A DNA stretch of 64,000 bases from contig NZ_CP083455.1 of NCBI RefSeq assembly GCF_020229735.1, forward strand, positions 1,639,001 to 1,703,000, in the 5' to 3' direction. This DNA is from Deinococcus taeanensis. Lineage in GTDB: Bacteria; Deinococcota; Deinococci; Deinococcales; Deinococcaceae. Positions within the stretch are counted from its first letter, which is position 1. The number at the start of each line of letters is the position of its first letter. Made by a program: the position numbers and the translations under genes. Below the pieces are notes generated by a model. The model had not been told where the DNA came from. It did not search any database and saw nothing but the letters and a program-made list of their open reading frames with translations. Of the stretch, positions 52,955 to 63,585 are shown one piece after another.

Positions 52955-53869
52955 TCAGTGCGCGGTGAGCCGCGTGAGGATCACGTGGTGGTCCTCGAAG
53001 AACCTGCGTGGCCGGGCCAGGGCGCGGGCCAGCGGCACGGGCTGCGTGCCGGGCGGCGGCGCGGGCGCGCGGACCACGTGCGCGGTGGTCGGGACGCCCA
53101 GCGACCGGCCCGGATGAGCGAACACGCTGGCCCCGGCTGGCCGGTCACCGGGGTTCAGGGGAGTGCCCGGCAGCGCCCAGAGGCCCGCACCGATGGGACC
53201 GGCGCGGCGGGTCAGCCACACCGCCGGCTCGCCGGCGTGCGGCGCGGCGTACAGGTCCAGGCGTTCGTGGCGGGGCTCGCCGGACCACGCGGCCCGTTCG
53301 GCCCGCAGGGCGGCGTGCTCGGCCCTGAGGTGCCGGTAGGCGCGGGTGCCCTGGAAGCCGGTCAGGAAGGTGCCCACGGCGGGCGGCAGTGCGGAAGGGA
53401 CCACCCCGCCGCCGAGGTACTGTTCGCGCAGGTCCGTGGCGTTCAGCAGGCGCCCTGCGGCCTGCACGGGCGGCGCGGGGTCCAGCGTCCATTCCGGGAA
53501 CCAGTGCAGGTAACTGCTGCTGGCGTCCTTGTCGAAGCCGATGAGAATCACCTCGCCCGCGGGCCGGGCCGACCGGACGGCGGCCCGCACGTGCGCCGCC
53601 CAGCGGGCCGCGTCGAACTCGTCCGGAACGGCAGCCAGGGCCACGCGCCGCGCGGTCCCTCCCGCGCCGGGAAGCGCCGCGCGGAGCATGGCGGCGCGCT
53701 CCCGCGGCGTGAAGGGGTTGCGGCTGCTGCGCGCGAGGTTCGCGCTGCCGAGCAGCACCAGCAGCCGGCCGTGGCGGTCCAGGGCGGCCTGCATGGTGAG
53801 CAGGTGCCCCGCGTGCGGCGGCTGGAAGCGGCCCACGTACACGGCCAGCGCGCCGGGAACGGGCCTCAC
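52955..53869 (-). CDS. nadM: Nicotinamide-nucleotide adenylyltransferase with degenerate Nudix-like C-terminus
   Basis: 304 residues. The N-terminal nucleotidyltransferase has [18 protein letters not shown] (HxGH), [23 protein letters not shown] and [18 protein letters not shown], as in NadM-Nudix fusions. The C-terminal 110 residues align in position with the Nudix domain ([22 protein letters not shown]... [12 protein letters not shown]), but the REx2EE of the Nudix box is missing, so hydrolase activity is probably lost. It makes NAD from NMN (or NaAD from NaMN). ATGA overlap with pncB. Confidence 0.88.
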   Translation of the reverse strand: MRPVPGALAVYVGRFQPPHAGHLLTMQAALDRHGRLLVLLGSANLARSSRNPFTPRERAAMLRAALPGAGGTARRVALAAVPDEFDAARWAAHVRAAVRSARPAGEVILIGFDKDASSSYLHWFPEWTLDPAPPVQAAGRLLNATDLREQYLGGGVVPSALPPAVGTFLTGFQGTRAYRHLRAEHAALRAERAAWSGEPRHERLDLYAAPHAGEPAVWLTRRAGPIGAGLWALPGTPLNPGDRPAGASVFAHPGRSLGVPTTAHVVRAPAPPPGTQPVPLARALARPRRFFEDHHVILTRLTAH

Positions 53870-55326
53870 AGGCCGTGACGGTCGCGCAGATCGGTGATCA
53901 GGGCGTCCCGCCGCGCCTGGAGGGTCTCGCTGAGGCTCACGTGGTACCGGTGCGGGTTCAGCAGGCGCCGGGTTCCGTCGGGCAGGGCGCCCAGGTCGGC
54001 GGCGGCGCGCGCCTGCGCGGCACCCAGGGGTTCGGGGGGGCGGGTGGGCACGCCATTTTCCAGCATCACCTCGCGCGGGTCATGCCACGTGAGCCCTGCG
54101 GGCACGCGGCGGGAGTTCAGGGGGTTGGCAGGGTCACTGACCCGCTCGCCCGCCTGCGGGGCCGGGTCGCCCGCCCCGGTGATGACGTCCATCACCAGCC
54201 GGCCCTGGGAGTCCAGGGCGCGCCACACGCGTTTGATTCCGGGCACGCTGGTCTTGGCCGGGTCCCCGGTGAGTTTCATGCGGTCCTGGCCGTTCAGCGC
54301 CACGAGCTTGAACACGCCGCCCAGCGCGCCGCCGCCCTCGCCGCCGCCCGTGGCGAGCTGCGTGCCGACCCCGTACACATCCACGCGGCCGCCCTCGCGG
54401 ATCACGGACTCGATCACGAACTCCGACAGGTCGTTGCTCGCCACGATCCGCACGGCGGGGAAGCCCGCCTGGTCCAGCGCCTCGCGGACCCGCGCCGAGA
54501 GGTACGCGAGGTCGCCGCTGTCCAGCCGCACGCCGCGCAGTTCATGGCCCGCTTCGCGCAGTTCCCGCGCGACGGTCAGGGCGTTCGGCAGGCCGCTGCG
54601 CAACGTGTCGAAGGTGTCCAGCAGCAGGGTGGTCGCGTCCGGGTAGAGCCGGGCGTAGGCGCGGAAAGCGTCGAGTTCGCTGGGAAAACTTTCCACCCAG
54701 GCGTGGGCGTGTGTGCCCGTGACGCTCAGCCCGTACCGGGCGGCGGCCTCCACGTTGCTGGTGCCGCTCGCCCCGCCGATCACCGCGGCGCGCGTGGCGC
54801 CCACGGCGCCGTCGGGTCCCTGGGCGCGCCGGGCTCCGAATTCCACGATCTCCCCGCCGTGCGGACTGCCGTGCGCGGCGCTGAGGCAGCGCGCGGCCTT
54901 CGTGGCGATCAGGCTCTGGAAGTTCAGGATGTTCAGCAGCGCCGTTTCGACCAGCTGCGCTTCCCACAGCGGGCCGTGCACGGTCAGGAGCGGTTCGCCC
55001 GGGAACACCACGCGCCCTTCCGGGAAGGCCGTGACGCGGCACGTGAACCGCCAGGTGCGCAGCGCGTCCAGGAAGCCCGGCGTGAACAGCTTCAGGCTCT
55101 CGAGGTACGTCAGGTCGTGTGCCGTGAAGTGCAGGCCCCGCAGGGCGTCGAGGGCGGGCGCCAGGCCTGCCCAGAGGGCGTACCCACCCTGAAACGGGTT
55201 GCGCCGGTAGTACAGGTCGAAGGTGGCCGGCTGCTGGTGAAGGCCGCAGGCGTGGTAGCCCTGCATCATGGTCAGCTGGTACAGGTCGGTGAACAGCGCC
55301 GACCCGAGGGGTGAAGGGTGAGTCAT
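53866..55326 (-). CDS. pncB: Nicotinate phosphoribosyltransferase
   Basis: 486 residues. [89 protein letters not shown] and [19 protein letters not shown] are the NAPRTase hallmarks, including the conserved His. It makes nicotinate mononucleotide from nicotinate and PRPP. Both ends overlap neighbours by ATGA (transporter upstream, nadM downstream), so the three genes are one coupled operon. Confidence 0.95.
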   Translation of the reverse strand: MTHPSPLGSALFTDLYQLTMMQGYHACGLHQQPATFDLYYRRNPFQGGYALWAGLAPALDALRGLHFTAHDLTYLESLKLFTPGFLDALRTWRFTCRVTAFPEGRVVFPGEPLLTVHGPLWEAQLVETALLNILNFQSLIATKAARCLSAAHGSPHGGEIVEFGARRAQGPDGAVGATRAAVIGGASGTSNVEAAARYGLSVTGTHAHAWVESFPSELDAFRAYARLYPDATTLLLDTFDTLRSGLPNALTVARELREAGHELRGVRLDSGDLAYLSARVREALDQAGFPAVRIVASNDLSEFVIESVIREGGRVDVYGVGTQLATGGGEGGGALGGVFKLVALNGQDRMKLTGDPAKTSVPGIKRVWRALDSQGRLVMDVITGAGDPAPQAGERVSDPANPLNSRRVPAGLTWHDPREVMLENGVPTRPPEPLGAAQARAAADLGALPDGTRRLLNPHRYHVSLSETLQARRDALITDLRDRHGL

Positions 55327-56729
55327 CCGCGTTCTCCTTCGGGCAGCGGCTTGCCGCGCGTCTCCAGGCCGATGCCCCAGATGCACCCGGCCGAGATGAT
55401 GAACGACGCGGCGAACACCGTGAGCGCCTGGGGCAGGTCCCCGGCCAGCAGCAGCGCGCCCGCCGCGGGCGACACGAGACTGCCCAGCCGCGCCGACGCG
55501 CTCAGCAGGCCGATGGCGCTGGCGCGCAGCGGCGTGGGAAACAGCTCCGGGGCGTAGGCGTACAGCGCGCCCCACGTTCCCAGCAGCGAGAACGCCAGCA
55601 GGCCGGACGCGATCAGCGCCCACTGTGCGGACCCCGACAGCAGGAACAGGTAGGCGCCCGCAGCGCTGGCCAGCATGAACGCCACGAGGGTCAGGCGCCG
55701 CCCTACCCACTCGATCAGCAGGCTGGCCAGCAGGTATCCGGGAAGCTGCGCGAGCGCCACGACCATGGTCAGGCGGTACGTTTCGCCCAGGTCCACGCCG
55801 TGCGTGCGCAGGTACGCGGGCAGCCACGAGAAGATCCCGTAGTAGCCCAGGCTCATGCCGAACCACGTGACGGCCAGCAGCGCCATGCGGTCACGCAGGT
55901 ACGGGGAGAGCAGCAGCGCCGACCAGCGGGGCGCCCTCACGGGTGAGGGGGGTGGGGCCACCAGCGTGCCGGGCGGCAGGGTCCGGCGATTGAGCCGGGC
56001 TACGCGGGTCAGCGCGGCGCGCGCCTCCTCCACCCGGCCCCGCCCGATCAGCCAGCGGGGCGAGTCGGGCACGCCCATGCGCACCAGCAGGCCCACCACG
56101 CCCGGCAGCGCGGCAATCAGCACCAGCAGCCGCCACCCGAGTTCCGGGTCGACCCGCCCGGCGAGCAGGTACGCGAGGCCTGCAATGCCCAGGGTGCCCA
56201 GCGCCCAGAACGCCTCGACGAGCACCAGGAAACGGCCGCGCAGCCGGCGCGGCATGAATTCGGCCATCAGGGCGTAATCGACGGCCATGGTGCCCCCGAT
56301 GGCGAACCCCGTCAGGAAACGGGCGAGCAGCAGCACCTCCACGTTGGGGGCCAGGGCGCCCACCACCCCGAACAGCACGCCCAGCAGCACCGTGAGCAGG
56401 AAGACCGGGCGGCGGCCCTGCCGGTCGGCCTGCCGGCCCCAGTACGGCGCGCCGAGCAGCATGCCGGCGAACGTGGCCGACAGCAGCATGTTGGCGCCGA
56501 GCGTTCCGGGCGGCAGGTTGAACGAGGCGTTCACGCCGGGCAGCGCGAACCCCATCAGCAGGACCTCCATGGCGTCAGCGGCGAAGGTCAGGCCGCAGAT
56601 GATCAGCAGGCGCACCTGAAAGGGTCCCACGTCCAGGTGGTCTAGCACGCCCCCCACCGTGAGGGTGCCGGGTGCCGGGGCGGCCACGGCGGCGTCCGGC
56701 AGCTGAAGGCGGGTGGGCCGTTCGGTCAC
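55323..56729 (-). CDS. MFS transporter, probable niacin (NiaP-like) importer
   Basis: 468 residues with twelve predicted helices. Opening [33 protein letters not shown] and [20 protein letters not shown] follow the NiaP/SV2-like MFS pattern. The start is GTG 56729, six bases after TACACT, so a longer frame to 56786 is rejected. The first gene of a coupled operon with pncB and nadM, and divergent from nadE, which makes nicotinate/nicotinamide the likely cargo. Cargo is inferred from context. Confidence 0.85.
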   Translation of the reverse strand: MTERPTRLQLPDAAVAAPAPGTLTVGGVLDHLDVGPFQVRLLIICGLTFAADAMEVLLMGFALPGVNASFNLPPGTLGANMLLSATFAGMLLGAPYWGRQADRQGRRPVFLLTVLLGVLFGVVGALAPNVEVLLLARFLTGFAIGGTMAVDYALMAEFMPRRLRGRFLVLVEAFWALGTLGIAGLAYLLAGRVDPELGWRLLVLIAALPGVVGLLVRMGVPDSPRWLIGRGRVEEARAALTRVARLNRRTLPPGTLVAPPPSPVRAPRWSALLLSPYLRDRMALLAVTWFGMSLGYYGIFSWLPAYLRTHGVDLGETYRLTMVVALAQLPGYLLASLLIEWVGRRLTLVAFMLASAAGAYLFLLSGSAQWALIASGLLAFSLLGTWGALYAYAPELFPTPLRASAIGLLSASARLGSLVSPAAGALLLAGDLPQALTVFAASFIISAGCIWGIGLETRGKPLPEGERG

Positions 56730-56735
56730 GCGCTC

Positions 56736-56741
56736 AGTGTA
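56736..56741 (-). promoter_or_regulatory. Leaderless -10 box of the transporter-pncB-nadM operon
   Basis: TACACT on the minus strand, six bases before GTG 56729. Confidence 0.6.
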
Positions 56742-56801
56742 TGCCTGCGCCGCGGGCCGCAGCGCGGGACCTGCTGCGGACCACATGGAATACTGCGGGG
56801 C

Positions 56802-57635
56802 ATGACCACCCTGAGGGAGCAGATTCAGCGTGAACTCTGCGCGCAGAGCGCGATTGACCCGGCGGCGGAAATTGAGCGGCGCGTGGCGTTCCTGTGTGCC
56901 TATGCGGTCGCCTCACGCACGCGGGGGTTCGTGCTGGGCATCAGCGGCGGGCAGGACAGCACGCTCGCGGGCCGGCTGTGCCAGCTGGCCGCCGAGCGCC
57001 TGCGCGCCCAGGGTCACGAGGCGACGTTCGTGGCGGCCCGCCTGCCGTACGGCGTGCAGGCCGACGAGGCCGACGCTCAGCGGGCCCTGGCGTTCATCCG
57101 TCCGGACCGGACCGTAACCGTGAACATCAGGGCGTCCGCGGACGCCGCGGCGCAGGCATCGGCGGACGCCCTGGGTGAGGCGCTGCGGGACTTCGTGCGC
57201 GGGAACGTGAAGGCGCGCGAACGCATGGTGGCGCAGTACGCGCTGGCCGGGCAGTTGAACCTGCTGGTCGTGGGCACCGACCACGCCGCCGAGGCACTCA
57301 CCGGGTTCTTCACGAAGTACGGCGACGGCGGCGTGGACCTCACGCCCCTGACCGGACTGAGCAAACGACAGGGCGCGGCCCTTCTCGCGCACCTGGGCGC
57401 CCCGGAAGCGACGTGGCGCAAAGTGCCCACCGCGGACCTGGAAGACAGCCGGCCCGGCCTGCCGGACGAGGTGGCGCTCGGCGTGACCTACACGCAGATC
57501 GACGATTACCTTGAAGGCCAGCCGGTGCCCGACGACGTGGCCGCGCGCCTGGAGGGCCTGTACCGGCAGACGCGCCACAAGCGCACCGTGCCGGTCACGC
57601 CGTTCGACACGTGGTGGGCAGACGACCCGCGCTGA
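56802..57635 (+). CDS. nadE: NH3-dependent NAD+ synthetase
   Basis: 277 residues. P-loop-like [86 protein letters not shown] and [14 protein letters not shown] match NadE without a glutaminase domain. It amidates NaAD to NAD with ammonia. Divergent from the transporter-pncB-nadM operon. Confidence 0.96.
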   Translation: MTTLREQIQRELCAQSAIDPAAEIERRVAFLCAYAVASRTRGFVLGISGGQDSTLAGRLCQLAAERLRAQGHEATFVAARLPYGVQADEADAQRALAFIRPDRTVTVNIRASADAAAQASADALGEALRDFVRGNVKARERMVAQYALAGQLNLLVVGTDHAAEALTGFFTKYGDGGVDLTPLTGLSKRQGAALLAHLGAPEATWRKVPTADLEDSRPGLPDEVALGVTYTQIDDYLEGQPVPDDVAARLEGLYRQTRHKRTVPVTPFDTWWADDPR

Positions 57636-57651
57636 GCGGTCAGGCGCCGGC

Positions 57652-58359
57652 TCAGCCCTGGGGCGCCGGGCGCACGGTGCGCTGTTCGATGCGTTTCTCA
57701 GGCGTGGCGTTCAGCACGACGCGCTGCACGAAGATACCGGGGGTGTCCACGTCGTCCGGGTCGAGGCCCCCGATGTCCACGATCTCCTCGACCTCCGCGA
57801 CGGTCACCTTCCCGCAGGTGGCGGCCATCGGGTTGAAGTTCCGGGCGGTCTTGCGGTACACGAGATTCCCGGCGCGGTCCGCTTTCCAGGCTTTCACGAG
57901 GGCGACGTCGGCCACGATGCCGCGCTCGAGGATGAACGTCTCGCCGCCGAAGTCCTTGTGTTCCTTGCCTTCGGCGACGATGGTGCCCACGCCCGTTCTG
58001 GTATAGAAGCCGGGAATGCCGGCGCCACCGGCGCGCATGCGTTCGGCCAGGGTGCCTTGCGGCGTGAATTCCAGTTCGAGCTCGCCGGCGAGGTACTGCC
58101 GTTCGAATTCCTTGTTCTCCCCGACGTACGAGGAGATCATCCTGCGAATCTGGCGGGTCTGGAGCAGCAGGCCCAGACCCCAGCCGTCCACGCCGGCATT
58201 GTTGCTCACGGCCGTGAGGTCCCGCGCGCCGGTGTCGCGCAGCGCGAGGATCAGCTGTTCGGGAATGCCGCACAGCCCGAAGCCGCCCACGGCGATGGTC
58301 TGGCCGTCGGCCACGATGTCGGAAAGCGCCGCCTGGGCGCTGGGGTACACCTTGTTCAT
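57652..58359 (-). CDS. scoA: 3-oxoacid CoA-transferase subunit A
   Basis: 235 residues. [60 protein letters not shown] and [34 protein letters not shown] are subunit A. ATG 58359 is preceded by GGAGA and TACACT, with an operator right upstream. Normally adjacent to scoB; here the NAD genes lie between them. Confidence 0.95.
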   Translation of the reverse strand: MNKVYPSAQAALSDIVADGQTIAVGGFGLCGIPEQLILALRDTGARDLTAVSNNAGVDGWGLGLLLQTRQIRRMISSYVGENKEFERQYLAGELELEFTPQGTLAERMRAGGAGIPGFYTRTGVGTIVAEGKEHKDFGGETFILERGIVADVALVKAWKADRAGNLVYRKTARNFNPMAATCGKVTVAEVEEIVDIGGLDPDDVDTPGIFVQRVVLNATPEKRIEQRTVRPAPQG

Positions 58360-58368
58360 CTTGTCTCC

Positions 58369-58393
58369 AGTGTAGAACGAACGCTCGTTAGTG
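58369..58393 (-). promoter_or_regulatory. -10 box and operator of scoA
   Basis: Minus strand: CTAACGAGCGTTCGTT (58376-58391), a near-perfect palindrome, then C and the -10 TACACT (58369-58374). The same arrangement precedes the acyl-CoA carboxylase operon at 50694-50714. It overlaps the stop codon of the upstream hydrolase. Confidence 0.6.
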
Positions 58394-59110
58394 CGCGGGG
58401 AGGGTTTCCAGGAAACGGTCCAGGTGCACGCGGAACCCCGCCGGGTCCTCCTGAGGGAAACCGTGCCCGCGTCCGGGCAGGATCACCGCCCCGGCGCCCA
58501 GCGAGGCGGCCTGGGCGCGCACCCTGTCCGGCGTGATCAGGGTGTCCAGTTCGCCGCCCAGGACCAGCACCGGCAGCACGGCGAGGCGGGCGGCCTCGAC
58601 CCGCCACGCAGCCAGAGCCCGGGCGTTCCCGCTGTAATGCCCGGCATGCATGCGCGCGCCGTCAGCCACGAGCTCCGCGAAGTTCGCCGGGCGGCCTGAC
58701 GGGAACAGCGCCCCGAGACTCGCTTCCATCAGGGGCGGCGCCGTGCGCAGCAGTTCCAGCACCGGGTAGTTCTCCTCGGGCGTGACCAGCCCGCCCAGGG
58801 GGGCGCTCGCCGCCAGCACCAGGCCCCTCAGGGCCTGCGGGTTCCGCGCGGCACAGTCGAGCACGACCGCGCCGCCCAGCGAGTGCCCGAGCAGCACGGG
58901 CCGCGTGACGCCCTGCGCGCGCAGCCAGTCCTGAAGCCAGTCGGCGTACCCGGCGATGGACACCGGGCCCTCATGGGCGGTGCCGGCAAAGCCCGGCAGG
59001 TCCGGCGTGAGCACCCGCCAGCCGCGCGGCGGGTTGGCCTGCAGGTCCGCCCACCAGCGCGCCGAGGCGAAATTGCCGTGCACGGCCACCAGCGTCCTGA
59101 GGTCAGACAC
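58388..59110 (-). CDS. Alpha/beta fold hydrolase
   Basis: 240 residues from GTG 59110. [12 protein letters not shown] oxyanion, [15 protein letters not shown] nucleophile elbow, [11 protein letters not shown] acid and [11 protein letters not shown] histidine form the triad. It overlaps the upstream MetX-like gene by eight bases (GTGTCTGA). Small esterase-type; substrate unknown. Confidence 0.87.
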   Translation of the reverse strand: MSDLRTLVAVHGNFASARWWADLQANPPRGWRVLTPDLPGFAGTAHEGPVSIAGYADWLQDWLRAQGVTRPVLLGHSLGGAVVLDCAARNPQALRGLVLAASAPLGGLVTPEENYPVLELLRTAPPLMEASLGALFPSGRPANFAELVADGARMHAGHYSGNARALAAWRVEAARLAVLPVLVLGGELDTLITPDRVRAQAASLGAGAVILPGRGHGFPQEDPAGFRVHLDRFLETLPAH

Positions 59111-60191
59111 GGCGGACCTCCGGCACGGAGCGCACGGGAGGCCGCGCGTCGCTCTCCAGCAGGGCGCGCAGCGGCGCCTCGAACGCGTCGGTGTCGGCGA
59201 GGCCCCCCAGGTGTCCCCGGGGAGAATCGAACTCCAGGTGGTTGAACGTCACGCCCGCCGCCTGCGCCTGCGCGGCGAAGTCGCGCATTTCCGCAGCCGG
59301 GAAGAACTGGTCGCCGCGGACGTTCACGCTCAGCAGCCGCGTGCCGTGCTCCCGCCACTGCTGGTGCAGCGCGCCCGGCGGGCAAATGGCGGTGATGTCA
59401 TGCGTCTGCACGGCCCGGCCGATTTCCAGCACGTGCGCGAGGTCCGCGTTCACCGTGCGGGTGCGCAGGTACGCGTCCAGGTCGTCACGGCGGAACGTGG
59501 CCTCCAGGCCGTCGGCACCCAGACCGAAGAACGTGATCACCCGCAGGGTCTCGTGCAGCGCACTGGCCCCCCCCGCACTGGCCGCGCTGCGCAGCACCGG
59601 GCCGAACACGCCGCGCAGCACCGGGCCCGCCACCGGGCTGCTCACGATGGCCGCCACCCGCGGCGCCAGTGCCGGCGTGCGCGCCGCCCACTGCAGCGCC
59701 TGCATTCCCCCGAAACTGGGTCCCGTGACCGCGTGCCAGTGCGGGGCGCCCAACGCGCGCAGCAGGCCGCGCTGCGCGGCGTGCAGGTCCGCCATGGTCC
59801 ACGCCGGGAAACGTTCGCCCCACGGGCGGCCGTCCGGGTGGGGCGTGGCCGGGCCGGTCGTCACCACGGCCGGGTCCTGCACCTGCACGTTACCCAGGGT
59901 GTTCAGGCACACCACGTGGTACCGGTCGGTATCCAGCGCCCGGCCGGGGCCGATCAGGGTGTCCCACCAGCCGGGCGTGCCGTCCGGGTTCCGTCCGGCG
60001 GCCCGCATGGTGCCGGTGTAGTGATGGCAGACGAGCACCGCGTTGTCCCGCGCGGCGTTCAGTTCGCCCCAGGCCTGACCGCCCAGCCGCAGCGGCACCG
60101 CAACGCCCTGAATCGTCAGTTCACCGCGCAGTTCGAACGTGCCGGGCCCGCCTGCTGGCGCCCGGGTCCATCCGGAGGTGCCGGGCGTCAT
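59103..60191 (-). CDS. MetX-like alpha/beta hydrolase or acyltransferase
   Basis: 362 residues, second member of the homoserine acyltransferase family in the window. Family features: LGGQAWGELNAARDNAVLVCHHYTG, DTDRYHVVCLNTLGN, nucleophile elbow VTGPSFGGMQALQWAA, VNVRGDQFFPAAE acid and SPRGHLGG histidine. Differences from metX (GPSFGG instead of GGSMGG, no sulfhydrylase beside it, no riboswitch) suggest another acyl acceptor or hydrolysis. Coupled to the downstream hydrolase by overlap. Confidence 0.8.
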   Translation of the reverse strand: MTPGTSGWTRAPAGGPGTFELRGELTIQGVAVPLRLGGQAWGELNAARDNAVLVCHHYTGTMRAAGRNPDGTPGWWDTLIGPGRALDTDRYHVVCLNTLGNVQVQDPAVVTTGPATPHPDGRPWGERFPAWTMADLHAAQRGLLRALGAPHWHAVTGPSFGGMQALQWAARTPALAPRVAAIVSSPVAGPVLRGVFGPVLRSAASAGGASALHETLRVITFFGLGADGLEATFRRDDLDAYLRTRTVNADLAHVLEIGRAVQTHDITAICPPGALHQQWREHGTRLLSVNVRGDQFFPAAEMRDFAAQAQAAGVTFNHLEFDSPRGHLGGLADTDAFEAPLRALLESDARPPVRSVPEVRRV

Positions 60192-60337
60192 GCCGGAACG
60201 CCCGGACGGAACGCCGGGCAGCCTGTCGGGCCGCCCGCTCCACCTGCCCCGCTCCTCGCCGCGCCCGGCGCCCCTGGCGGGGTCCGGGGTCCTGTCGCCT
60301 GACTGTGTCGCATCGCCGTTCAGGCTAGGTGCGGCGC

Positions 60338-60353
60338 GTTACGGGCCGGTCAC
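60338..60353. promoter_or_regulatory. Operator-like palindrome 1 upstream of livK
   Basis: GTTACGGGCCGGTCAC, an imperfect palindrome with core GTNACNGGCCNGTNAC, start to start 36 bases from its second copy. Confidence 0.45.
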
Positions 60354-60373
60354 ACCGCCCGCCCGGCGCAGGT

Positions 60374-60389
60374 GTAACGGGCCTGTGAC
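60374..60389. promoter_or_regulatory. Operator-like palindrome 2 upstream of livK
   Basis: GTAACGGGCCTGTGAC, same core as copy 1, ending eleven bases before the TAGACT -10 box, where a -35 element would normally sit. Confidence 0.5.
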
Positions 60390-60399
60390 AGACCGGGCC

Positions 60400-60405
60400 T
60401 AGACT
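60400..60405 (+). promoter_or_regulatory. -10 box of the liv operon
   Basis: TAGACT eleven bases before ATG 60417, giving a leader of about five bases. No -35 is seen; the palindrome copy 2 occupies that position. Confidence 0.55.
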
Positions 60406-60416
60406 GCCGGGCGAAC

Positions 60417-61577
60417 ATGAAAACACTCCTGATGACGGGCGTTCTGCTCGCGGTGTCTGGCGCGAGCGCAGTGAAGGTCGGCGTGCTGCTTCCCCTCAGC
60501 GGGCCCAGCAGCGTCTCGGGGCAGGCGGCCCGCAGCGGCTACCTGCTGGCGCTCGATGAAATCAACCGGGCAGGCGGCGTGCTGGGCAAACCGCTGGAAC
60601 TGGAATTCGCGGATGACGGCAGCAACGCGGCGAAAGCCGTGCCGGAATTCGTGAAGCTCGTGACCGTGGAGAAGGTGGATTTCATGGCGGGCGGCGTGAG
60701 CAGCGGCGTGAGCGTGGCGCTGTCAGGGCCGGCCAAGCAGTACAACACCTTCATGGCCTGGACCGGCGCGGCCTCCACGGTGGTGGAGGACGCCTTCGCC
60801 GATCATCCGTACTTCTTCCACTATCACCCCTGGTCGTACTACAACTTCGAGGCGATCCTCGGGTACTTCAAGTACCTCAAGACGTACAAGAAAGCCAAGA
60901 ACATCGCCATCGCCTACGAGGACGGCCCCTTCGGCAGCGCCAGCATCGACGCGACCATCGACGCGTTCAAGAAGGCCGGGTTCAATGTCGTCATGGCTGA
61001 GAAGTTCAAGACGGCCAGCGGGAATTTCGGGCCGCTGGTCAGCAAGGCCAAGGCCGCCAAGCCCGACATCTTCTACTGGGTGGGCTACGACACGGACGCC
61101 CTGCCGCTCGCCACGGAGATCAAGCAGCAGAACCTGCAGCTGGGCCTGCTGTACGGCACGCCGCCCAGCTGGCCGGTGGGCTTCGAGAAGAACAAACTGG
61201 CGGACAACGTCGCCGGCCTGAGCCTGTGGCTGTCCAGCAGCCCGAACAAGGACAGCCGCGCGTTCGTCGCGGCGTACAAGAAGAAGTTCGGCACGGTCAC
61301 CGACGAGTACTTCGCGCCGCTGGCGTACGTGAACCTCAAGACGCTCACCGCTGCCATCAACCGCGCCGGCACAACCGACAAGGACCGCGTGGCGGCGGAA
61401 CTGGCCAAGACGAACGTGGCCACACCCTTCGGGCCTCTGACCTTCACCCCCAGCCTGAAAACCAGGTACCAGGGCTTCAAGGCCGGCAACTGGCTGCACT
61501 TCCAGTTCCTCGGGGACGCCCGCGTGCCGGTCTTCCCGATCAAGTTCGCGCAGAAACCCATGGTGTACGGCAAGTAA
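60417..61577 (+). CDS. livK: Branched-chain amino acid ABC transporter substrate-binding protein
   Basis: 386 residues. Sec signal peptide MKTLLMTGVLLAVSGASA, then KVGVLLPLSGPSSVSGQAARSGYLLALDEIN, the periplasmic-binding-protein type I (LivK) opening. DIFYWVGYDTDALPLATEIKQQ and the C-terminal PVFPIKFAQKPMVYG are family-like. It has no lipobox Cys, so it may be soluble in the periplasm. It binds branched-chain or related amino acids for LivHMGF. First gene of the operon, followed by a strong hairpin before livH. Confidence 0.93.
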   Translation: MKTLLMTGVLLAVSGASAVKVGVLLPLSGPSSVSGQAARSGYLLALDEINRAGGVLGKPLELEFADDGSNAAKAVPEFVKLVTVEKVDFMAGGVSSGVSVALSGPAKQYNTFMAWTGAASTVVEDAFADHPYFFHYHPWSYYNFEAILGYFKYLKTYKKAKNIAIAYEDGPFGSASIDATIDAFKKAGFNVVMAEKFKTASGNFGPLVSKAKAAKPDIFYWVGYDTDALPLATEIKQQNLQLGLLYGTPPSWPVGFEKNKLADNVAGLSLWLSSSPNKDSRAFVAAYKKKFGTVTDEYFAPLAYVNLKTLTAAINRAGTTDKDRVAAELAKTNVATPFGPLTFTPSLKTRYQGFKAGNWLHFQFLGDARVPVFPIKFAQKPMVYGK

Positions 61578-61582
61578 GGTCC

Positions 61583-61612
61583 TGCGGGCCCGCCCGCTGG
61601 CGCGGGCCCGCA
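61583..61612 (+). terminator. Hairpin between livK and livH
   Basis: TGCGGGCCCGC / GCGGGCCCGCA, 11-bp stem, 8-base loop, no T-run. Such hairpins often act as partial terminators or 3' stabilisers so that the binding protein is made in excess over the permease. Confidence 0.5.
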
Positions 61613-61738
61613 CGTGATGAGCTCTGAGCGGCGGGCCGTGAGGTGAGTTTCCCCACCGCCCGGCCTCTCAGGGCTCATCATTTCTCCGCGCTGGACCCTG
61701 CGGCGCAGAAGCTGCATTCAGGAAGGGAGTCGAGGCAT

Positions 61739-62595
61739 ATGGACCTGTTGTTGCAAACCCTGGTCAACGGCCTGCTGCAAAGCGGCCTGTACGCCCTGGT
61801 CGCGTCGGGACTGGCGCTGGCGGTGGGCGTGGTGGGGATCGTGAATTTCGCGCATGGCGAGTACCTGATGATCGGCGCGTTTCTCGCCTGGGCGGGCAGC
61901 GCGTTTCTGGGCATCGACCCGCTGCTGAGCCTGCCGGTGATCGCGGTGGCTGTGTTTGGGGTCGGCGCGCTCACGTACCGCGTGAGCATCCGGCACGTGC
62001 TGCTCGCGCCGGAACTGAACCAGATGCTCCTGACCTTCGGGCTGGGCATCCTGCTGCAGAACCTCGCGCTGATGCTGCTGGGCGGCAACACCCGCACGGT
62101 CAGCACGCCCTACCAGGCCAGCAGCCTGCAATTGGGGGACCTGAGCGTGGGGGGACCGAAAGCGCTGGCGTTTGCGCTGGCGGCTCTGATCCTGGCCGGG
62201 TTGTACGCGGTGCTGTACCGCACCACCGTCGGGCGGCAGATGCGGGCGGTGGCGCAGAACCGCCGCGGGTCGCAGCTGATTGGCATCAACGTGGACCGCG
62301 TGTACCTGATTGCGTTTGGCGTGAGCTGCGCGCTGGCGGCCGTGGCGGGCGTGCTGGTGAGCGTCCTGCTGTTCGCGTCGCCCACGGTGGGCCTGGTGTT
62401 CGCGCTCAAGGCCTTTGCGATCATCGTCATGGCGGGCCTGGGGAACCTGACGGGCGTGTTGTGGGCGGCGGTCCTGCTGGGCGTCAGTGAGGCGCTCGTG
62501 CAGACGTACGTGCCGGGCGGCGGCGGCTGGAGCGACGCGGTGTTCTTCCTGATGATTTTCGGCACGCTGGTCCTGCGGTCGTTCCGGGGGGCGCG

Positions 62596-62599
<4 letters not shown>
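61739..62599 (+). CDS. livH: Branched-chain amino acid ABC transporter permease LivH
   Basis: 286 residues, about eight hydrophobic segments. LVNGLLQSGLYALVASGLALAVGVVGIVNFAHGEYLMIGAF is the LivH opening and RQMRAVAQNRRGSQLIGIN is the conserved cytoplasmic loop contacting the ATPase. ATG 61739 is chosen over an upstream in-frame start because AAGGGAG lies just before it. It overlaps livM by GTGA. Confidence 0.94.
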
Positions 62600-63581
<982 letters not shown>

Positions 63582-63585
<4 letters not shown>

